A DNA stretch of 55,683 bases from Chara braunii (taxonomy: Eukaryota > Streptophyta > Charophyceae > Charales > Characeae): positions 1,505,246-1,560,928 of the forward strand of contig BFEA01000338.1 of NCBI GenBank assembly GCA_003427395.1, written 5' to 3'. The stretch's first letter is position 1. Every line of letters starts with the position of its first letter. This document shows positions 10,390 to 23,022 of this stretch, one piece after another. The notes below the pieces were generated by a model. The model ran no database searches and was not told where the DNA came from. It worked only from the letters and a program-made list of their open reading frames with translations. Both the position numbers and the translations under genes were made by a program.

Positions 10390-13300
10390 ACGGGTACCAC
10401 GAGGGTGACACACGGAGGTCAACTCAGCAGGGTAACACGCGTCAGTAGAGGGGGGGAGACGGGACCATCGAACGAGACGCGTAGACTGCAGGGTGAGGTA
10501 AAGGGCAGTTGCAGACGCAGAAGAAGGTCGCGTGGCATGGCCCAGGGGGTCGAAGAGGGTCAAGGGAAGCCAACGCTTTAGGTGGAAGCACGTAGAAGAC
10601 AAGAGGTGAACTCAACATTATAGATGTCAACGATTGGCCGCTCGCTCGTTTGGAGGCTGTCTCTCTCCTCGTGCTAGCTGACGCGCGAGAGGGAGACCTC
10701 CACGGTCAGTCTTGGAACAATGCACTCTATCATCGCTTCTCAGTCATCATCTGTCGGGATGAGCTTGAAACGTATCAGAAAAGGAAGTGCGTATTTGAAT
10801 GACACACGAGCCAGCGGGTAGTTGATGACAATTACTGCTCGGACGCTCGGAACTGATGAGTACAATAGGCCGTGGACGACGTGTGTGCGCGAGAGGACAA
10901 CAATGATGTGCGCAACTCTAGTTGTTGACGTCACCAAGTTGTTCTGACGAGAGATGAGTGGCACACTCTCTTCGAGGGTCAGTTCTTGAACTGGCTTGGT
11001 CTATATAGCACTTTCTGGTCCTGCTCGAAAGGAGACGAACGAATATTGACATAGACGCTCCTCATTGTTGTTGCTGACGTGTCTTCCGGAAGAGGCCAAA
11101 TAAGTGAGGTCACCGTGGATGAAACTCTTGCGTGCGGGCTCGAGAAGCTCAAGTGCAGAGTTGTGGGTTCTCGGTTGGAGCGTACTAATCAGCATCCTCT
11201 ACGGGGTTTTAAACCAAGCCCCGCTGATTGTGAGCTAACGAAGGCGGGCGGTTACGTGCTCCTTATCTGGCTAGCGTGGGATCAGCGTTGCGTTCTACCC
11301 TCTTATTAGATGGTAATGGAGATTGCAAGACTGATAGAGGTTTCTCCCTTGGTCGGTGTTGTCCGTGCTCGTTAAGTGCATTCCTTCCAGCGAGACACTC
11401 GGCCTCGATCAGCTGAGTTCCTCGGGGCACGAGAGGACTACTTTCCAAGAGGGGGACAACTGAGGTATTGTTTGTTGGTTTTATAGATAATGGTTTCGAG
11501 AGAGACAGCCCAAAGAGAGTGTCAAGATCGAAGAAATATTCCTGGTGGGGGCGAATGATGGAGAAAACGAGTCGCTTTATTAGTATTTGAACTGAGAATC
11601 CACGAGGTTACAGTAATTGGTAGGAACTCTGAGTTCGTCTATCAAACTTCCCTTTTCTTTCTCATCAGACACTCAAGTAATACTCTAAAACAGTGGCGTG
11701 CATGCTCGTACGAACAAGCGACCATGTGGGTGTACATGTGTTCTACATGACCAAGCGAGAGTTTGATCATACAAGCTTGGGAATGCCCTCACGATTAGCA
11801 AACGGGTGACCGCTTGTCTAGTGTTCACTTTAGTGGATGGATGAGTTGTGTCATTAATCAAGCACGCAATTTCATAAGTAAGCAATGACTGTGTGGCAAA
11901 GTAATTGCTTTTAATTCGAAAAGCCCCAGAGGGTCAACTGGGTCAGCAGAAGATCTCAGGGATCTAATGAACGAACGGTTAGTGTGATTATTAGTCATAC
12001 TCTCACCCTTTCTGAGTGAAGAGGTTGAGTAATGAAATATCGAGGGAGGAAGAAACAACTAAAAAGGGTGGCCTACTTGATTGCTAAATTCCTTCTTGAT
12101 GGGGACTGACATTATCATCCCCCACTTAGCTTAGATGTTAACTCTGGCCCCATTCTGCTAGATTGAGAAGGAAGCGAATGATGAAGTGGACGCCTCGAGG
12201 GGACTTCCTACTGCTGATTGCCCCCAACCATGGCCTCTCAGGCTGAACGTCTAAACAAACGATTGCCATCTACCATGCCAAAATGGGTTAGTTATTAGCA
12301 AAGTTTCGCGCCGAGTCGTGATGAGGACTAGTACAAACAACATCTTATCTCTTACTTGAGGCAGAGTAGTTGTGGAAAGGCATTCGGTGCTCAGGTTCGG
12401 GCAAATAAACGACGTCATATCACAGCAAGAAACTGGACAGTAACTGGCATCACCCTGACTAAAAATGCTCAGCAGGGGACGGACTGTTCAGGCAAAACAG
12501 AGGTCTTGCCTGGAAGCTGTGTTTAACCAGTGTTTGATTACCACTTTGTCGCTCGGTCCCTTCAGAAACCTTTATCTAGTTTGAACTGAGATCTGCCGTT
12601 GGCAGAAGGTTCATTACCGAATCAGCATGTTGCATGGTAATAACGTTATATAATTATTCCCAATGTAATGGGCCTTTACAGAGAGACAAGGACTGGGAAA
12701 ACACTGAGGGTAACGTGTACGCTGTACCTGAGTAAAGCAAAAGGGTGGCAAGAAAATGCCCTCACCTAGGGTACCATTCTTCATCCTAGATTTATGATGA
12801 GAAAAATGCACTGGAAATAGTAAGGGAACAAGAGACGATTGAGTACAATCGTTTTTACATTTACGGGTCAGATGGCGAACTGCACGACGCTTTTTTTTAT
12901 CATTTGGCCTTTTGAACATGCCAGAGAGTCTTTTCTGTGGACAACGAGCGATCTCTGTCTTTGATCCTAAAGAGAGAACAAGTGAACATCAGACAAGGTC
13001 AGATTTAAAGGGGTTAAACCAGATCAAAAACCGTCTACAATCAACCACGAAGTACTCCATAGAAATTCGAACAGAAAATGAATTAACAAGCGTCTTCCAG
13101 GTCCCTAGAAATACGCTCAAGATCAGTAATCAACAACACGACAGCAGGCTACACTGATCATAAAGACCCTGATATACAGTAGATACTCAAGAGCTAACTC
13201 TCCTCTTGGCCACCGCTGAGTTGCTGATTGCTGAGCCATTGCAGCCCTGGAGGGCAGGACTAATCTTAACCCATTTCACTCTTTTTCGCTAACAGCAAGG

Positions 13301-14329
13301 TGTCACTGATGGATCATCCAGAAGCTTACTGTGAGCATCTTTTAAAACCTCACTTTGATCCCCCTTTGCGATTCCCATCTGCTGGTTTCCAGTAAAAAAT
13401 TTAACTCGACAAGATTCAGCGGAAGAATGGGGGATGAGAACACAGTCAGTGTGACCTGTTCGCTGCACCAAAGCACTACATAGGGTTGGAGAGAGAAGGC
13501 GATAAAGGGACATAACCAACAGACAATCACTATGATGGAACACGCTCTGACGCTTGTGAGGAACCACACAAAAATTGAATAGTCGTTTGTGGCTACTGGT
13601 GAGGTGAACAGACCATTTATTTCTTGAGTAAATGAGAATGCACCAAGTAAAACAAGAATAAACAAGGGGGGAACTAAGACAGAATTGAGATCGGCCCAAC
13701 AGCAGATTACAAAGACATGGACAACAGCAAGCATTACAACACGGTGATGATCAGCAAGATTGACAATCCAGAAATAACCAAAACAACTAGCAATTGGAAA
13801 GACGATTAGCAGTCAGTAGCACTCAGACTGCGATCAATAGCAGTCAAGTAGCGAGCAAACAGTGACCAGACAACTACCAAACACCGTCCAGGCGGCTTTC
13901 AACCTACTTTATATCTGTGTTTATCTATTTAGAACTTGGGGCTCACTGCTTTGTCATTTGAGTGAAAAAGGGGAAACATGAAGGACGGTGAGATCCTGGT
14001 GATGAAAAGCACATTAATTAGAGAAAAGAAAGAGGGATGGGAAGAAGAAGCGTGTAGAGACATGGAATCCCACAGGCAAATGGAGAGAGAGCATGCAGTC
14101 GGAATAGCGGGTGAGAAGAAGTACATTGAATACGTAACCTATTTCTATGGGCTTGACAACAAACTGCACAGTACCAGTTCCATGCTAGAGTCAGTGGAGC
14201 AGGCCGAAACTAGACTTGAACAGGCATAGAGTGTCGAAGGCTTCACCGTGAATCCATTACTCACATCTCAGCAGATCAGAGCTTTTTAATAATCTGTTTT
14301 CTCCTTGCCAACGCTTCCCCACTACATGA
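10390..14329. other. Long non-coding stretch without a recognised gene
   Basis: I see no domain-bearing frame on either strand. Two overlapping minus-strand frames near 13.3-13.7 kb are rich in hydrophobic residues but shadow each other and match no family I know. A short plus frame at 13978-14229 is charged and coiled-coil-like but unsupported. A small stem (AATCAGC ... GCTGATT, with GGGG/CCCC inside) lies near 11190-11230. Confidence 0.5.
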
Positions 14330-14750
14330 TCAACTCTCAGGAACCTCTCGGCTCAGATGATACTCAGACAATACTCAGACAGTGCTCAAGACAACAGTCT
14401 GAACAGTATTTGGTACTCAAGGCAGTGCTCATAAAATAATTTAGGGATGTACTCAAAGTAATACTCAGAGCAGTATTTAGTACTGAAGGCATCATTCAGA
14501 CACGTCATCGAAACACATCCAGACTCAACATTCAGACATAGTACTCAAACAACATTTAGATCAACCTTCAGAGTGGCACCAAGAACAACATTCAAATCAG
14601 CATTCAATCATTAATTTTCCGCAGTCAATCTACCTTCAGACACAACATTCGGACATAGCATTCAGACCCAGATGGAAACGACAATTCAGAAACAACATTC
14701 CGGGAAACAGCTTCTACAACAGTATTCAAGGGACGTTCAAGCGGCAGACA
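14330..14750. repeat. Degenerate short tandem repeat (ACTCAGA / CATTCAGA motifs)
   Basis: About twenty variants of ACTCAGACAnTA, ACTCAAnnnA and CATTCAGACA follow each other at irregular 12-30 base steps, directly upstream of the 14807 reading frame. This is an old, decayed minisatellite. Confidence 0.6.
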
Positions 14751-14806
14751 CCCTTTAATCAAGTGACCCTTTCCCTCCATCTGGAGCTGGCTATCTATCC
14801 AAACAT

Positions 14807-15454
14807 ATGAGAGCGATCAATCCCATCACAGTGGACCAGTCGGTCCTTGACAACCTCAACCTGATTGCTGCTAGGGAGAGTTTCCCTTACAAGTATGTCA
14901 TAATTGGTGGGTTCAAGCGTGAAAACATGTCTATCTTCATCGTTCTCACTGAGTTCGCTGAAGGTACAGTCAGCGACATCTTCCTGAAAAAGGGGAATGA
15001 GACACATCCTCATTTTGATGCAGTGTGGGCCGCAACAACCAAATATGTGCAGTGGAAAGCTGAGAGACTCGAGGGTAATACGAAGCTGGTCTATAACTTT
15101 GGTCCTAAGCTTTTCACGGATTATCCCAAACCTCCTGTCCCCTATTATCTTAGTGATGGCTCTTACTGGGGCGGACTGGTGGACCTGGCAAAGTGGTACA
15201 TATCACCAACAGTGATCGACTATGAGGCAGTGACTGAGCCTTCTAAGTTTCCACATCTCAGGAGGGGCATTTTCTCTTAGCCCTATCTCCCCACACTATG
15301 GGAGGAATTTTGTGCCATGCTTGACTTTCGTATCATGAGACTTGGCTGGAAATGTTTGAAACTAGTAGGATTCAGGTGGCTTTACATTCAGAAGCCACAA
15401 CCTCAGAGAGTACGGAGACACGGCAAGAAACCCAAACGACGGGCAGCAAAGTAA
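14807..15454 (+). pseudogene. Orphan reading frame of 215 codons with one internal TAG
   Basis: Not recognised. The frame starts ATG-AGA-GCG (MRAINPITVDQSVLDNLN) and runs 157 codons to TAG at 15278-15280. It then continues in the same frame through a Trp-rich segment to a strongly basic tail (RVRRHGKKPKRRAAK) and ends at TAA 15452-15454. The tail looks like a nuclear-localisation or nucleic-acid-binding end, so the TAG is probably a disabling mutation, though readthrough or an exon junction cannot be excluded. No paralogue appears in the window. The mixed composition of the product suggests real past coding. Confidence 0.5.
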
Positions 15455-15942
15455 GAGATAGAGAGTGAAGTTCAGAGGGATGAGTGAGGACTCTTGATTG
15501 GTGTTGGCCATGCTCTCTTCCATGTGTACTCTCTGAGACTATTATGAGTTCTCATTCTTCCCTCATTCATTTGACTCTGTCATTTCTCGTGTCAGTCAGT
15601 CTTGCTTCTTGCTTTGTTCTTGCATGATGATTGTTTTCGTGGATGATTCTGTCATAGTTCTCAAAATCAGATTGACATAATTGATGCATGTTTAACACTC
15701 CACAGTTTTATGATTATTATTTGCATGTTTATCTATTGTTCCGAATCAAAATAAAAGATTTCTAAGACCGGGGACCGGCGAAGACCGTAATTGAAGGGTC
15801 TCTCTCGAAGCCGGACGCACACAACAGGAAGGGATTATTTAATTTATTCTATTTATTGCAATCTCATACAAGATCCTGCGTGACCGCCTGTTGGCTTTCC
15901 GGTCTTCCAAAGTGGCCCGACTGGAAAAAGTGCAACAGCGCG
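15455..15942. other. Non-coding stretch downstream of the orphan frame
   Basis: AT-rich from about 15540 to 15760, with no gene seen. It may be the 3' flank of the preceding frame. Confidence 0.4.
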
Positions 15943-15953
15943 AGTGTGTGTTT

Positions 15954-15998
<45 letters not shown>
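15943..15998. repeat. (TG)n microsatellite
   Basis: About 55 bases of nearly perfect TG repeat with two early interruptions. The Val-Cys open frames through it are artefacts. Confidence 0.95.
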
Positions 15999-15999
<1 letters not shown>

Positions 16000-17425
16000 C
16001 CGCGTTGGGAAAGGAGAGAGAGATTGGGTGGAAGCCAATGAGACTTACCTGCAGCGCCATAGCTTCAGCTTCGTCTTTGATGTACCTGCAGCACAACGCC
16101 ATCTTCACAGGTTAGTACCTGGCACATGAGAGAGAGAGAGAGTTCTTCTTCTTCCTCTTCTCAGTCCACCATCTTCCTCTTACCCTCTCGTTACTTGACT
16201 TCACTGCATCAGCAGAGTACGAGAGAGCGGGGTTGGTGACCTTTGGTCCAGACTCGACATTGGGCTTCAGATATTTGACGAGGAGTTATTTGGGACTTGT
16301 AACGAAGGCTTGGTCTTGACGACATTTTCATCTCCCCCCCTCTTCTTCGTCTGATTCCCTCCTCTTCGTTTGTGCATGATCTGGACCTGGCGCACTCTTC
16401 CTGTGTGTAGCGCCAGGCCCCTTCACACCTTGTGACAAGGATGATGTATGTTTGATATGCATTGCGACATTGAGTGGGCTAGTTATTGGTATTCTAGCAT
16501 CCCGCTACGCTGTCTTGACTACGTGAGAGAGGTCAGTCTCGGTCAGGTCAGGACATGTATCTAAGTCTTCCACTACACTATAAAACACAATTTTTTGTAT
16601 ATATTACAATGTACACTGCTTATTGAGATTCTACTTGCACTGCATTGTCCGTTCAGTCCTTTTCATCACACTGCGGATCCTTTGTTATACATGTACATCG
16701 CCCAACTGGGCATGTAATACTTCAGCAGAACAAGAAAGAAGCTATGACAACAATTATTTCTGCGCTTGTTAAGGAACGATCAATTACCAGCCGTCGTGGG
16801 ACCAGCCTCTTTCCAAAAGATGGGGGCATTCATGTGGTTGGGCGGGCCCTTCCCAATTGTCCCCCGAAGTGCAGCAGCGCAGAAAGTCACGCGTTCAGGG
16901 AAAGTAGTTCGTCACGGTCTTTTCTCCCGACCCCTTCGCAATTAATCCCCTGAGGCAGAATAATCAATGGTGTACTGACTGCATGATGTAAGATGGGACA
17001 CTGGACCTGGTTTCCAGCAGGTGTGGCTCCCCAACAATAGATTAGAATAGATTGGAGCAACCAGGAAACCTACTAGGGGCGGAGTCTTTTATCACCTCTC
17101 CTAACAGGATTTCATTTTTTTTTTTTTAAGAAAAAAAAAAAAAAAAGAAAAAAAAATGTTAGCCTGTCCTGTCTCCGAGTTCATTTCATTTTGTTGGTCC
17201 AGTTTCCCCTCCTTTTCTTTTGAAGGTGGTTGCGGTTATAAGGGACGCTCTACCTGGAATACACATTTCGTTAAAAGTGAACCTTTTGATAGTTCACTTT
17301 TTGTAACAAAGCCGAAATTCATGTTGGAGCGGCATAAATAAGAATAAATTGAAACAATCATTGGTAAGTGTTGCTAAGTGGGCAGTGATATGGGTCAACT
17401 GCCATCGCTTGGAGTACTGGACCCA

Positions 17426-17458
<33 letters not shown>

Positions 17459-17943
17459 ACCCAACCCCAACCACCCCAACATACCAACGGTGTTCCAAGT
17501 TCTCCCTTGTAGGCAATTTTCACGGTAGGCTTTTGTAGCGGCCTTCGATCGGCAACTCAGAATAAACTCCAGGTTTGTTCGAGTGCTCCGGGCCCATCAA
17601 CATGCAAATTGTGCGCTTGATTATGGCCACTGCATAGTTCGTAGTGAGCGGGATACGTACTTCAGCCCCCTCCCCCCCCCGCCCCCCCCAGTGCACCGAG
17701 TTCGCGAGCCGGACCGCATTATATGAGACTGCAACTGGATTCGATCACCCATGGCATACCCGTTGTCGACCCCTTTTAGCAAAAAGGTTCGGGCATCAGA
17801 CAATATAAGAGATTGCAACGGCGGGTCCTTAGGGATGGTGGCGAGCGGAGGCCGTTATTGTTATGTTGTTTTCTGTTGTTTCGTGTGTGTGTGTGTATAC
17901 GTTTTATTTTTAATACCATGTTCGTAGTGAGCGGGATACGCAC
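15999..17943. other. No supported gene; short simple repeats
   Basis: Contains a short (GA)n at about 16126-16141, a T-run/A-run pair at 17113-17157, and (CA)n at 17427-17457. A phrase GTTCGTAGTGAGCGGGATAC occurs at about 17637 and again at about 17921, directly before the assembly gap, so a short duplication or mis-assembly at the gap edge is possible. Confidence 0.55.
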
Positions 17944-18501
17944 NNNNNNNNNNNNNNNNNNNNNNNNNNNNNNNNNNNNNNNNNNNNNNNNNNNNNNNNN
18001 NNNNNNNNNNNNNNNNNNNNNNNNNNNNNNNNNNNNNNNNNNNNNNNNNNNNNNNNNNNNNNNNNNNNNNNNNNNNNNNNNNNNNNNNNNNNNNNNNNNN
18101 NNNNNNNNNNNNNNNNNNNNNNNNNNNNNNNNNNNNNNNNNNNNNNNNNNNNNNNNNNNNNNNNNNNNNNNNNNNNNNNNNNNNNNNNNNNNNNNNNNNN
18201 NNNNNNNNNNNNNNNNNNNNNNNNNNNNNNNNNNNNNNNNNNNNNNNNNNNNNNNNNNNNNNNNNNNNNNNNNNNNNNNNNNNNNNNNNNNNNNNNNNNN
18301 NNNNNNNNNNNNNNNNNNNNNNNNNNNNNNNNNNNNNNNNNNNNNNNNNNNNNNNNNNNNNNNNNNNNNNNNNNNNNNNNNNNNNNNNNNNNNNNNNNNN
18401 NNNNNNNNNNNNNNNNNNNNNNNNNNNNNNNNNNNNNNNNNNNNNNNNNNNNNNNNNNNNNNNNNNNNNNNNNNNNNNNNNNNNNNNNNNNNNNNNNNNN
18501 N
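17944..18501. other. Assembly gap of 558 N
   Basis: Unbroken N. It hides the outer flank of the inner element's left end. The two long open frames spanning it are artefacts of N. Confidence 0.99.

Positions 18502-18536
<35 letters not shown>
18502..18536. repeat. (AG)n microsatellite at the left end of the inner unit
   Basis: Perfect AG repeat adjoining the gap, so its full length is unknown. It is followed by ACTCTAGTTGAACAGC, which recurs inverted next to the (CT)n at 42766-42821. Confidence 0.95.
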
Positions 18537-18538
<2 letters not shown>

Positions 18539-18739
18539 CTAGTTGAACAGCGAGTCAATTCGCAGTTATCGAGGTCGATGTCAGGTCGTGATCTGTTGGG
18601 TGACTGACCACCTTTAAGAAGTGGTAGACCACCTTCAATAAGTGTCAACCTTCACGAAGTGCCAAACAGTCGACCGTTAGAGGACTCCAGTGCCAAAAGC
18701 ATTCTTAGGGGACCTTGAGGTCGTGTTCAGAACATATTG

Positions 18740-19830
18740 GCGTAGCACTAGATGCTCACCAAGCAGTTCTGGATGTCGGTTATATCGACACATCATAAGA
18801 TGCCTTACAAGCAAGCAGCGGCTGCTTGCAGGATCTTCTACCCGGTATGGATCTTTGAGAGCAAAGTTTTGCACTCCACCGTGAGATCCACGTCGGATAG
18901 GTGGACCTGCCATCCTACCGCTGTTAGCTGTAGTCATCTTAAGGGAGTCGATGAGGTGAGGACCCGGCAAACAAAACTCTCAGTGGACTTTGCTGCCGTG
19001 TTTTTGGAACTTATAGGCGTAGCACTAGATGCTCACCAAGGAGTTCTGGATGTCGGTTATATCGACAAATCATAAGATGCCTAACAAGCAAGCAGCGGCT
19101 GCTTGCAGGACCTTCTACCCGGTGTGTATTTTTGAGAGCAGAGTTTCGCACTCCACCGTGAGATCCACATCGGATAGGTGGACCTGCCATCCTATCGCTG
19201 TCAGCTGTAGTCATGTTGAGGGAGTCGACGAGGTGAGGACCCGACAAAGAACATTGTCAGGGGACTTTGGTGCCGTGTTTGGAACAAATTGGTGTAACAC
19301 TAGATGCTCATTAAGGAGTTCTTGATGTCTTTCATATCGACACATCATAAGATGCCTTACAAGCAAGCACCGGCTGCTTGAAGGACCTTCTACCCGGTGT
19401 GGATTTTTGAGAGCAGAGTTTCGCACTCCACCGTGAGATCCACATCGGGTAGGCGGACCTGCCATCCTACCGCTGTTGGCTGTAGTCATCTTGAGAGTCG
19501 ATGTGGTGAGGACCCGGCAGAGAACACTCTTAGGGGACTTTGTTGCCGTGTTTGGAACTTATTGGCGTAGCACTAGATGCTCACCAAGCAGTTATGGATG
19601 TCGGTTATATCGACACATCATAAGATGCCTTACAAGCAAGCAGCGGCTGCTTGCAGGACCTTCTACCCGGTGTGGATCTTTGAGAGTAGAGTTTCGCACT
19701 CCACCGTGAGATCCACATCGGATAGGCGGACCTGTCATCCTACCGCTGTTGGCTGTAGTCATCTTGAGAGTCGATGAGGTGAGGACCCGGCGATGTTCCA
19801 ATTGGGACGTGCTCTTGTTTCGTGATGTGG
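18740..19830 (+). repeat. Subterminal tandem repeat, four copies of ~276 bp (left)
   Basis: The phrase GATGCTCACCAAGCAGTTCT and variants occur near 18750, 19028, 19304 and 19578. Each is followed by a GTCGGTTATATCGACACATC region, AAGCAAGCAGCGGCTGCTTG and GTGAGATCCACATCGGATAG. Open frames recur in each copy, but they do so by repetition and carry no domain. Related copies lie inverted at 42.0-42.6 kb. Confidence 0.9.
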
Positions 19831-20089
19831 AAGTGCTTACAGGCGGTGCATTCGATCCCCTCCTCGACGTGAAGCAAAGTGTGAGGGAATTGCTCAGGGC
19901 TCACACCAGAAGTGCGATTGAACTCCCACTATGATGGAGAAGCAATTGCGCAGTCCATCCGCGCGACAATTTAATATGAACATTGGCTTGTCATTTCTAT
20001 ATCACAGGTTGAAAATGCCATCAAATCTTTCTTGGTAGAAGATTCATATCCATTCATACAAGTATCTCTTGTCATCACAAACATCGAGA

Positions 20090-20990
20090 TGAAAACATCT
20101 CAAGTCAAATTGCAAAGCACACAGAGACATCGCAAACATCAAGGTGAAAACATCTCAAGTTGCGCACTGTTTTTCCAAAGGTGAAGTCTCAGAGCAGACG
20201 ATCAGTTTTCAGAAACCATTCTATGCAAAAAATTCATTCAAGGGCAAATTGCAAAGCACAGAGACTTTCCAAATTGAACGCAAAGTATCATACAATGCCA
20301 CATTGCAAAGTGCACGGAGGATTTCCAAAAATCACAAAGTATATGGAGCCAAAATGCGAATATGTTCTCATTTCCCATATGGAACCAACAGTTCAATCAC
20401 AAATGCACGACATCCAAAGTGCGAATATGTTCGCATTTCTCATACGGAAACGACAGCCAGCATCCAGTGGAGAGCACGAGATGTATTCCGGGGATAAAAA
20501 AATTGGCAATTATTTAGTGCACCGCTGAATCCGTTAAACAACTTCAAGCACAAGTCAAATTGCAAAGCACACAGAGACATCGTAAACATCGAGGTGAAAA
20601 CATCTCAAGTTGCCTAGTGTTTTTCCAAAGGTGAAGTGTCACAGCACACGAACAGGTACCAGAAACCATTAAATGCAGGAAATTCATTCGAGGGCAAATT
20701 GCAAAGCACACAGAGACGTTTAAAAAAGTCATTGAACGCGAAATATCATACAATCCCACATTGCAAAGTGCACGGATGCTTTCCAAATATCACAAAGTAC
20801 ATGGAGCCAAAGTGCGAATATTTTATCATTTCTCACATGGAACCAACAGTTCAATCACAAATGTACGGCATCCGAAGTGCGAATATGTTCGCATTTCTCA
20901 TACGGAAACAACAGCCAGCATTCCGTGGAGAGCACGAGATGTATTCAGGGGATAACAAAATTGGTGATCACTCAGTGCACCGCTGAATCC
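20090..20990 (+). repeat. Second subterminal tandem repeat, two copies of ~452 bp (left)
   Basis: Units starting near 20127 and 20579 share CATCGYAAACATC, GGTGAAAACATCTCAAGTTG, GGGCAAATTGCAAAGCACA, ATTGCAAAGTGCACGG and AAGTGCGAATATGTTCGCAT. The inverted counterpart at 40.85-41.7 kb shares ACTTTGCAATTTG, AAAACACTAGGCAACTTGA and GACATTTTCACC. Confidence 0.85.
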
Positions 20991-21782
20991 GTAAAACAAC
21001 TTCAAGCACACATACATTCTGGCGACAATTGGTTTCCGAATGGAGAACAAGTTTGCAACTGTCATAAGGAACCAACAAACAACATTCAATCGAGACAAGC
21101 AGAGGGGGTGAACCGTAAAACGGGGCGGCACAAGCAGAACAAGGACGAGCCAAAACATATGAAAGTTGGGTGGTCGGGGTGGGGCGGGGGAGAGGGGCTT
21201 TCACACCACAAAGTCTCGCGAACGAAAGCGATAAGCACGAAACAATTCGGCGACCAAGAATAAATCGTTGATATCTTTCACATGAGTAAAAGAGGAGCAC
21301 AGGACATAAGGAGAACAACCCGAAAATAAACAAAAGGAGCACAAAGTTGGGATATTCACATCCGATATGTAAGCGTCTACTTAAAAGGAACTGCACCACG
21401 TGGCTGGGATATTTACATCGGCATCTAAGCTTCTACTTCACGTAAGCGTCCGCTGCTACCCTCTAGCTGATGTTGCGCGGCAAGCAATGAGAACAACCCG
21501 AAAACAAACAAAGGAACCACGACGCTGCCGAAAGTCCTACGAGTAAAGATGACAGGTTCCACGAAATGAAGAACCCTTAAAAAATTGATACAGCACGAGG
21601 CTGGGATATTCACATCGACACCTAAGCCTGTACTTGACCAAAACGTCCACTGCAATCCGACACCTCATGAAATCAACAGCACAGCTCCAACCGGCTGACT
21701 GCTAGATCAAGTGAAAATAGATTTGCACTTCTGCTTATGGCATTTCGAAAAAAAAACTACGTGTATTTTTACAACAGTGGTA
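20991..21782. other. Non-coding, with an internal partial duplication
   Basis: The phrase GGCTGGGATATTYACATCG is present near 21403 and 21600, with GAACAACCCGAAAAyAAACAAA near 21313 and 21491, giving a decayed tandem duplication of about 190 bp. No gene is seen. It lies just downstream of the Ulp1-like relic. Confidence 0.5.
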
Positions 21783-22979
21783 TCATTCAGCGCTTTGGAG
21801 TATGTCCACCGCAATCCTCAGCCGGATGTTTGGAATGTCGCTTTGGGCTATGGGAAATGGTGGCGGACAGCCGCGTGCAAGAAATGAAGCGAAGGCGAGC
21901 ATAAGAACACCGGAGCTCGACCCGTCCGACTGTTGAGGGACACCATGAGCAACCACCTTGGGCGCCGGGAGATCCAGTTTGGCTTGTTCACCATATCGAC
22001 AAACCGCTTCGGCACGGAGGTATTGCGTGAAGTTCGCAAGCACATCGGAAGAAAAACCGCCATCGTCTTGCAGGAGGGAGTCGTAGTACTCCAGCCCTTG
22101 TTCTCGGACACATAATAGGGTCTAATGCACTCGATGTTTATGAACAGAAATCAACACCATGCCGTACGAGAAAATATCCACATCTTTTGTCAATTTCGCA
22201 ACCCTTTCATGTCGATAGCCGCCACCTATGAGCTTGGTATAAAAAAAAGGACTGAAAATGTAAAGAGAGGGACTCCCAGGGAACGCTGCGTTGGCAAGCA
22301 AGGCGAAGTACGACTCCACCACCTCATCGGAAAGCCATCCCCCTTGGAGAAGAGTTTGAAGACTTTTTCTGGTCAACGGAATCGAACTGGGACCTCTGCG
22401 AACCGAGCAAACCACCTCGTGGCCGTTGCTGAAATCTCCGCAGACGTCCTGCAATATTCTGAAGTCCGTAGCACTAAGCTCCTCAGTAGGCAAGGGAACA
22501 CGAAAACATGATGTAGCCCCGGCTGCACAAACACCCACGAACAAGTGTGAGGAGTGAGCACAAACCCCGGGGCGGAATGGCTAAGAACTGTCTGCCATTG
22601 TCCCAGAAAAGTTGTATCCCCGACTGTTGAATGTGTCCTTCTCGATGTACTTAGGACACGGGTCTTTCAAGACACCCCGTTCGCCATCGTCATCAGACCC
22701 ATCAGACAAAGCAGTAACGCTCTCAATAGACGCAACCAAATGTTTCCGCAGACCTTCCTCCTTATCTATTCCACAAGCCTTCAGAACCCTGACAGCTCTC
22801 TGGGAAAGGCGAGGCATCTGGACCCTTTTAAACAACCCTACACTTGATGACTTCTTTGGTAAAGCGGCCAATGACCTCCTTGAAAGACGTTTCTCGCTCA
22901 CGGCTTTTAAAGGCTTCATGGGCAGGGACATTAACAACCTCACACCTGTAGAACATAGAAAACAACCCATAGCCCACAA
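21783..22979 (-). pseudogene. Ulp1/SENP-type (C48) cysteine protease domain, catalytic Cys lost
   Basis: Ulp1-family enzymes cleave SUMO-like modifiers. One frame (two TAGs aside) reads ITPxx-like PLTRKSLQTLLQGGWLSDEVV, then SYFALL, YIFSPFFYTKLIGGGY, LTKDVDIFSYGMVLISVH and VH at 22125-22127. TAG follows at 22122-22124, where the family has Trp of the His-Trp pair. It continues with the catalytic Asp (22080-22082), the oxyanion Gln in VPQQ, then SDGSSSGVLMLAF, where Ser (TCC, 21912-21914) replaces the catalytic Cys. A further TAG at 22581-22583 precedes the domain. It probably formed the C-terminus of the large leftward gene. His, Asp and Gln persist; protease activity should not. Confidence 0.8.
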
Positions 22980-23022
22980 GTTTTTTTTAAACCAGTGGTA
23001 ATAGGTACATTAGCCCATGACA

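Noticed and set aside
10255-10581. Open frame sharing KTRADTLVRVFAPT with an opposite-strand frame at 51241-51783
   Set aside because: The similarity follows DNA identity of the inverted block C and stops exactly at its boundary; it is not evidence of coding.
15839-16129. Open frames rich in Val-Cys or His-Thr on both strands
   Set aside because: They are translations of the (TG)n microsatellite.
17776-18648. Two long open frames (264 and 290 codons)
   Set aside because: They span the 558-N gap and exist only because N never spells a stop.
18690-19801. Repeated open frames of 64-107 codons on both strands
   Set aside because: They recur because the 276-bp unit recurs; both strands are open and no domain is present.
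22360-22400. Minus-strand sequence resembling a tRNA/Pol III B box (GTTCGATTCC)
   Set aside because: No matching A box or cloverleaf, and it lies within the conserved part of the Ulp1-like frame.
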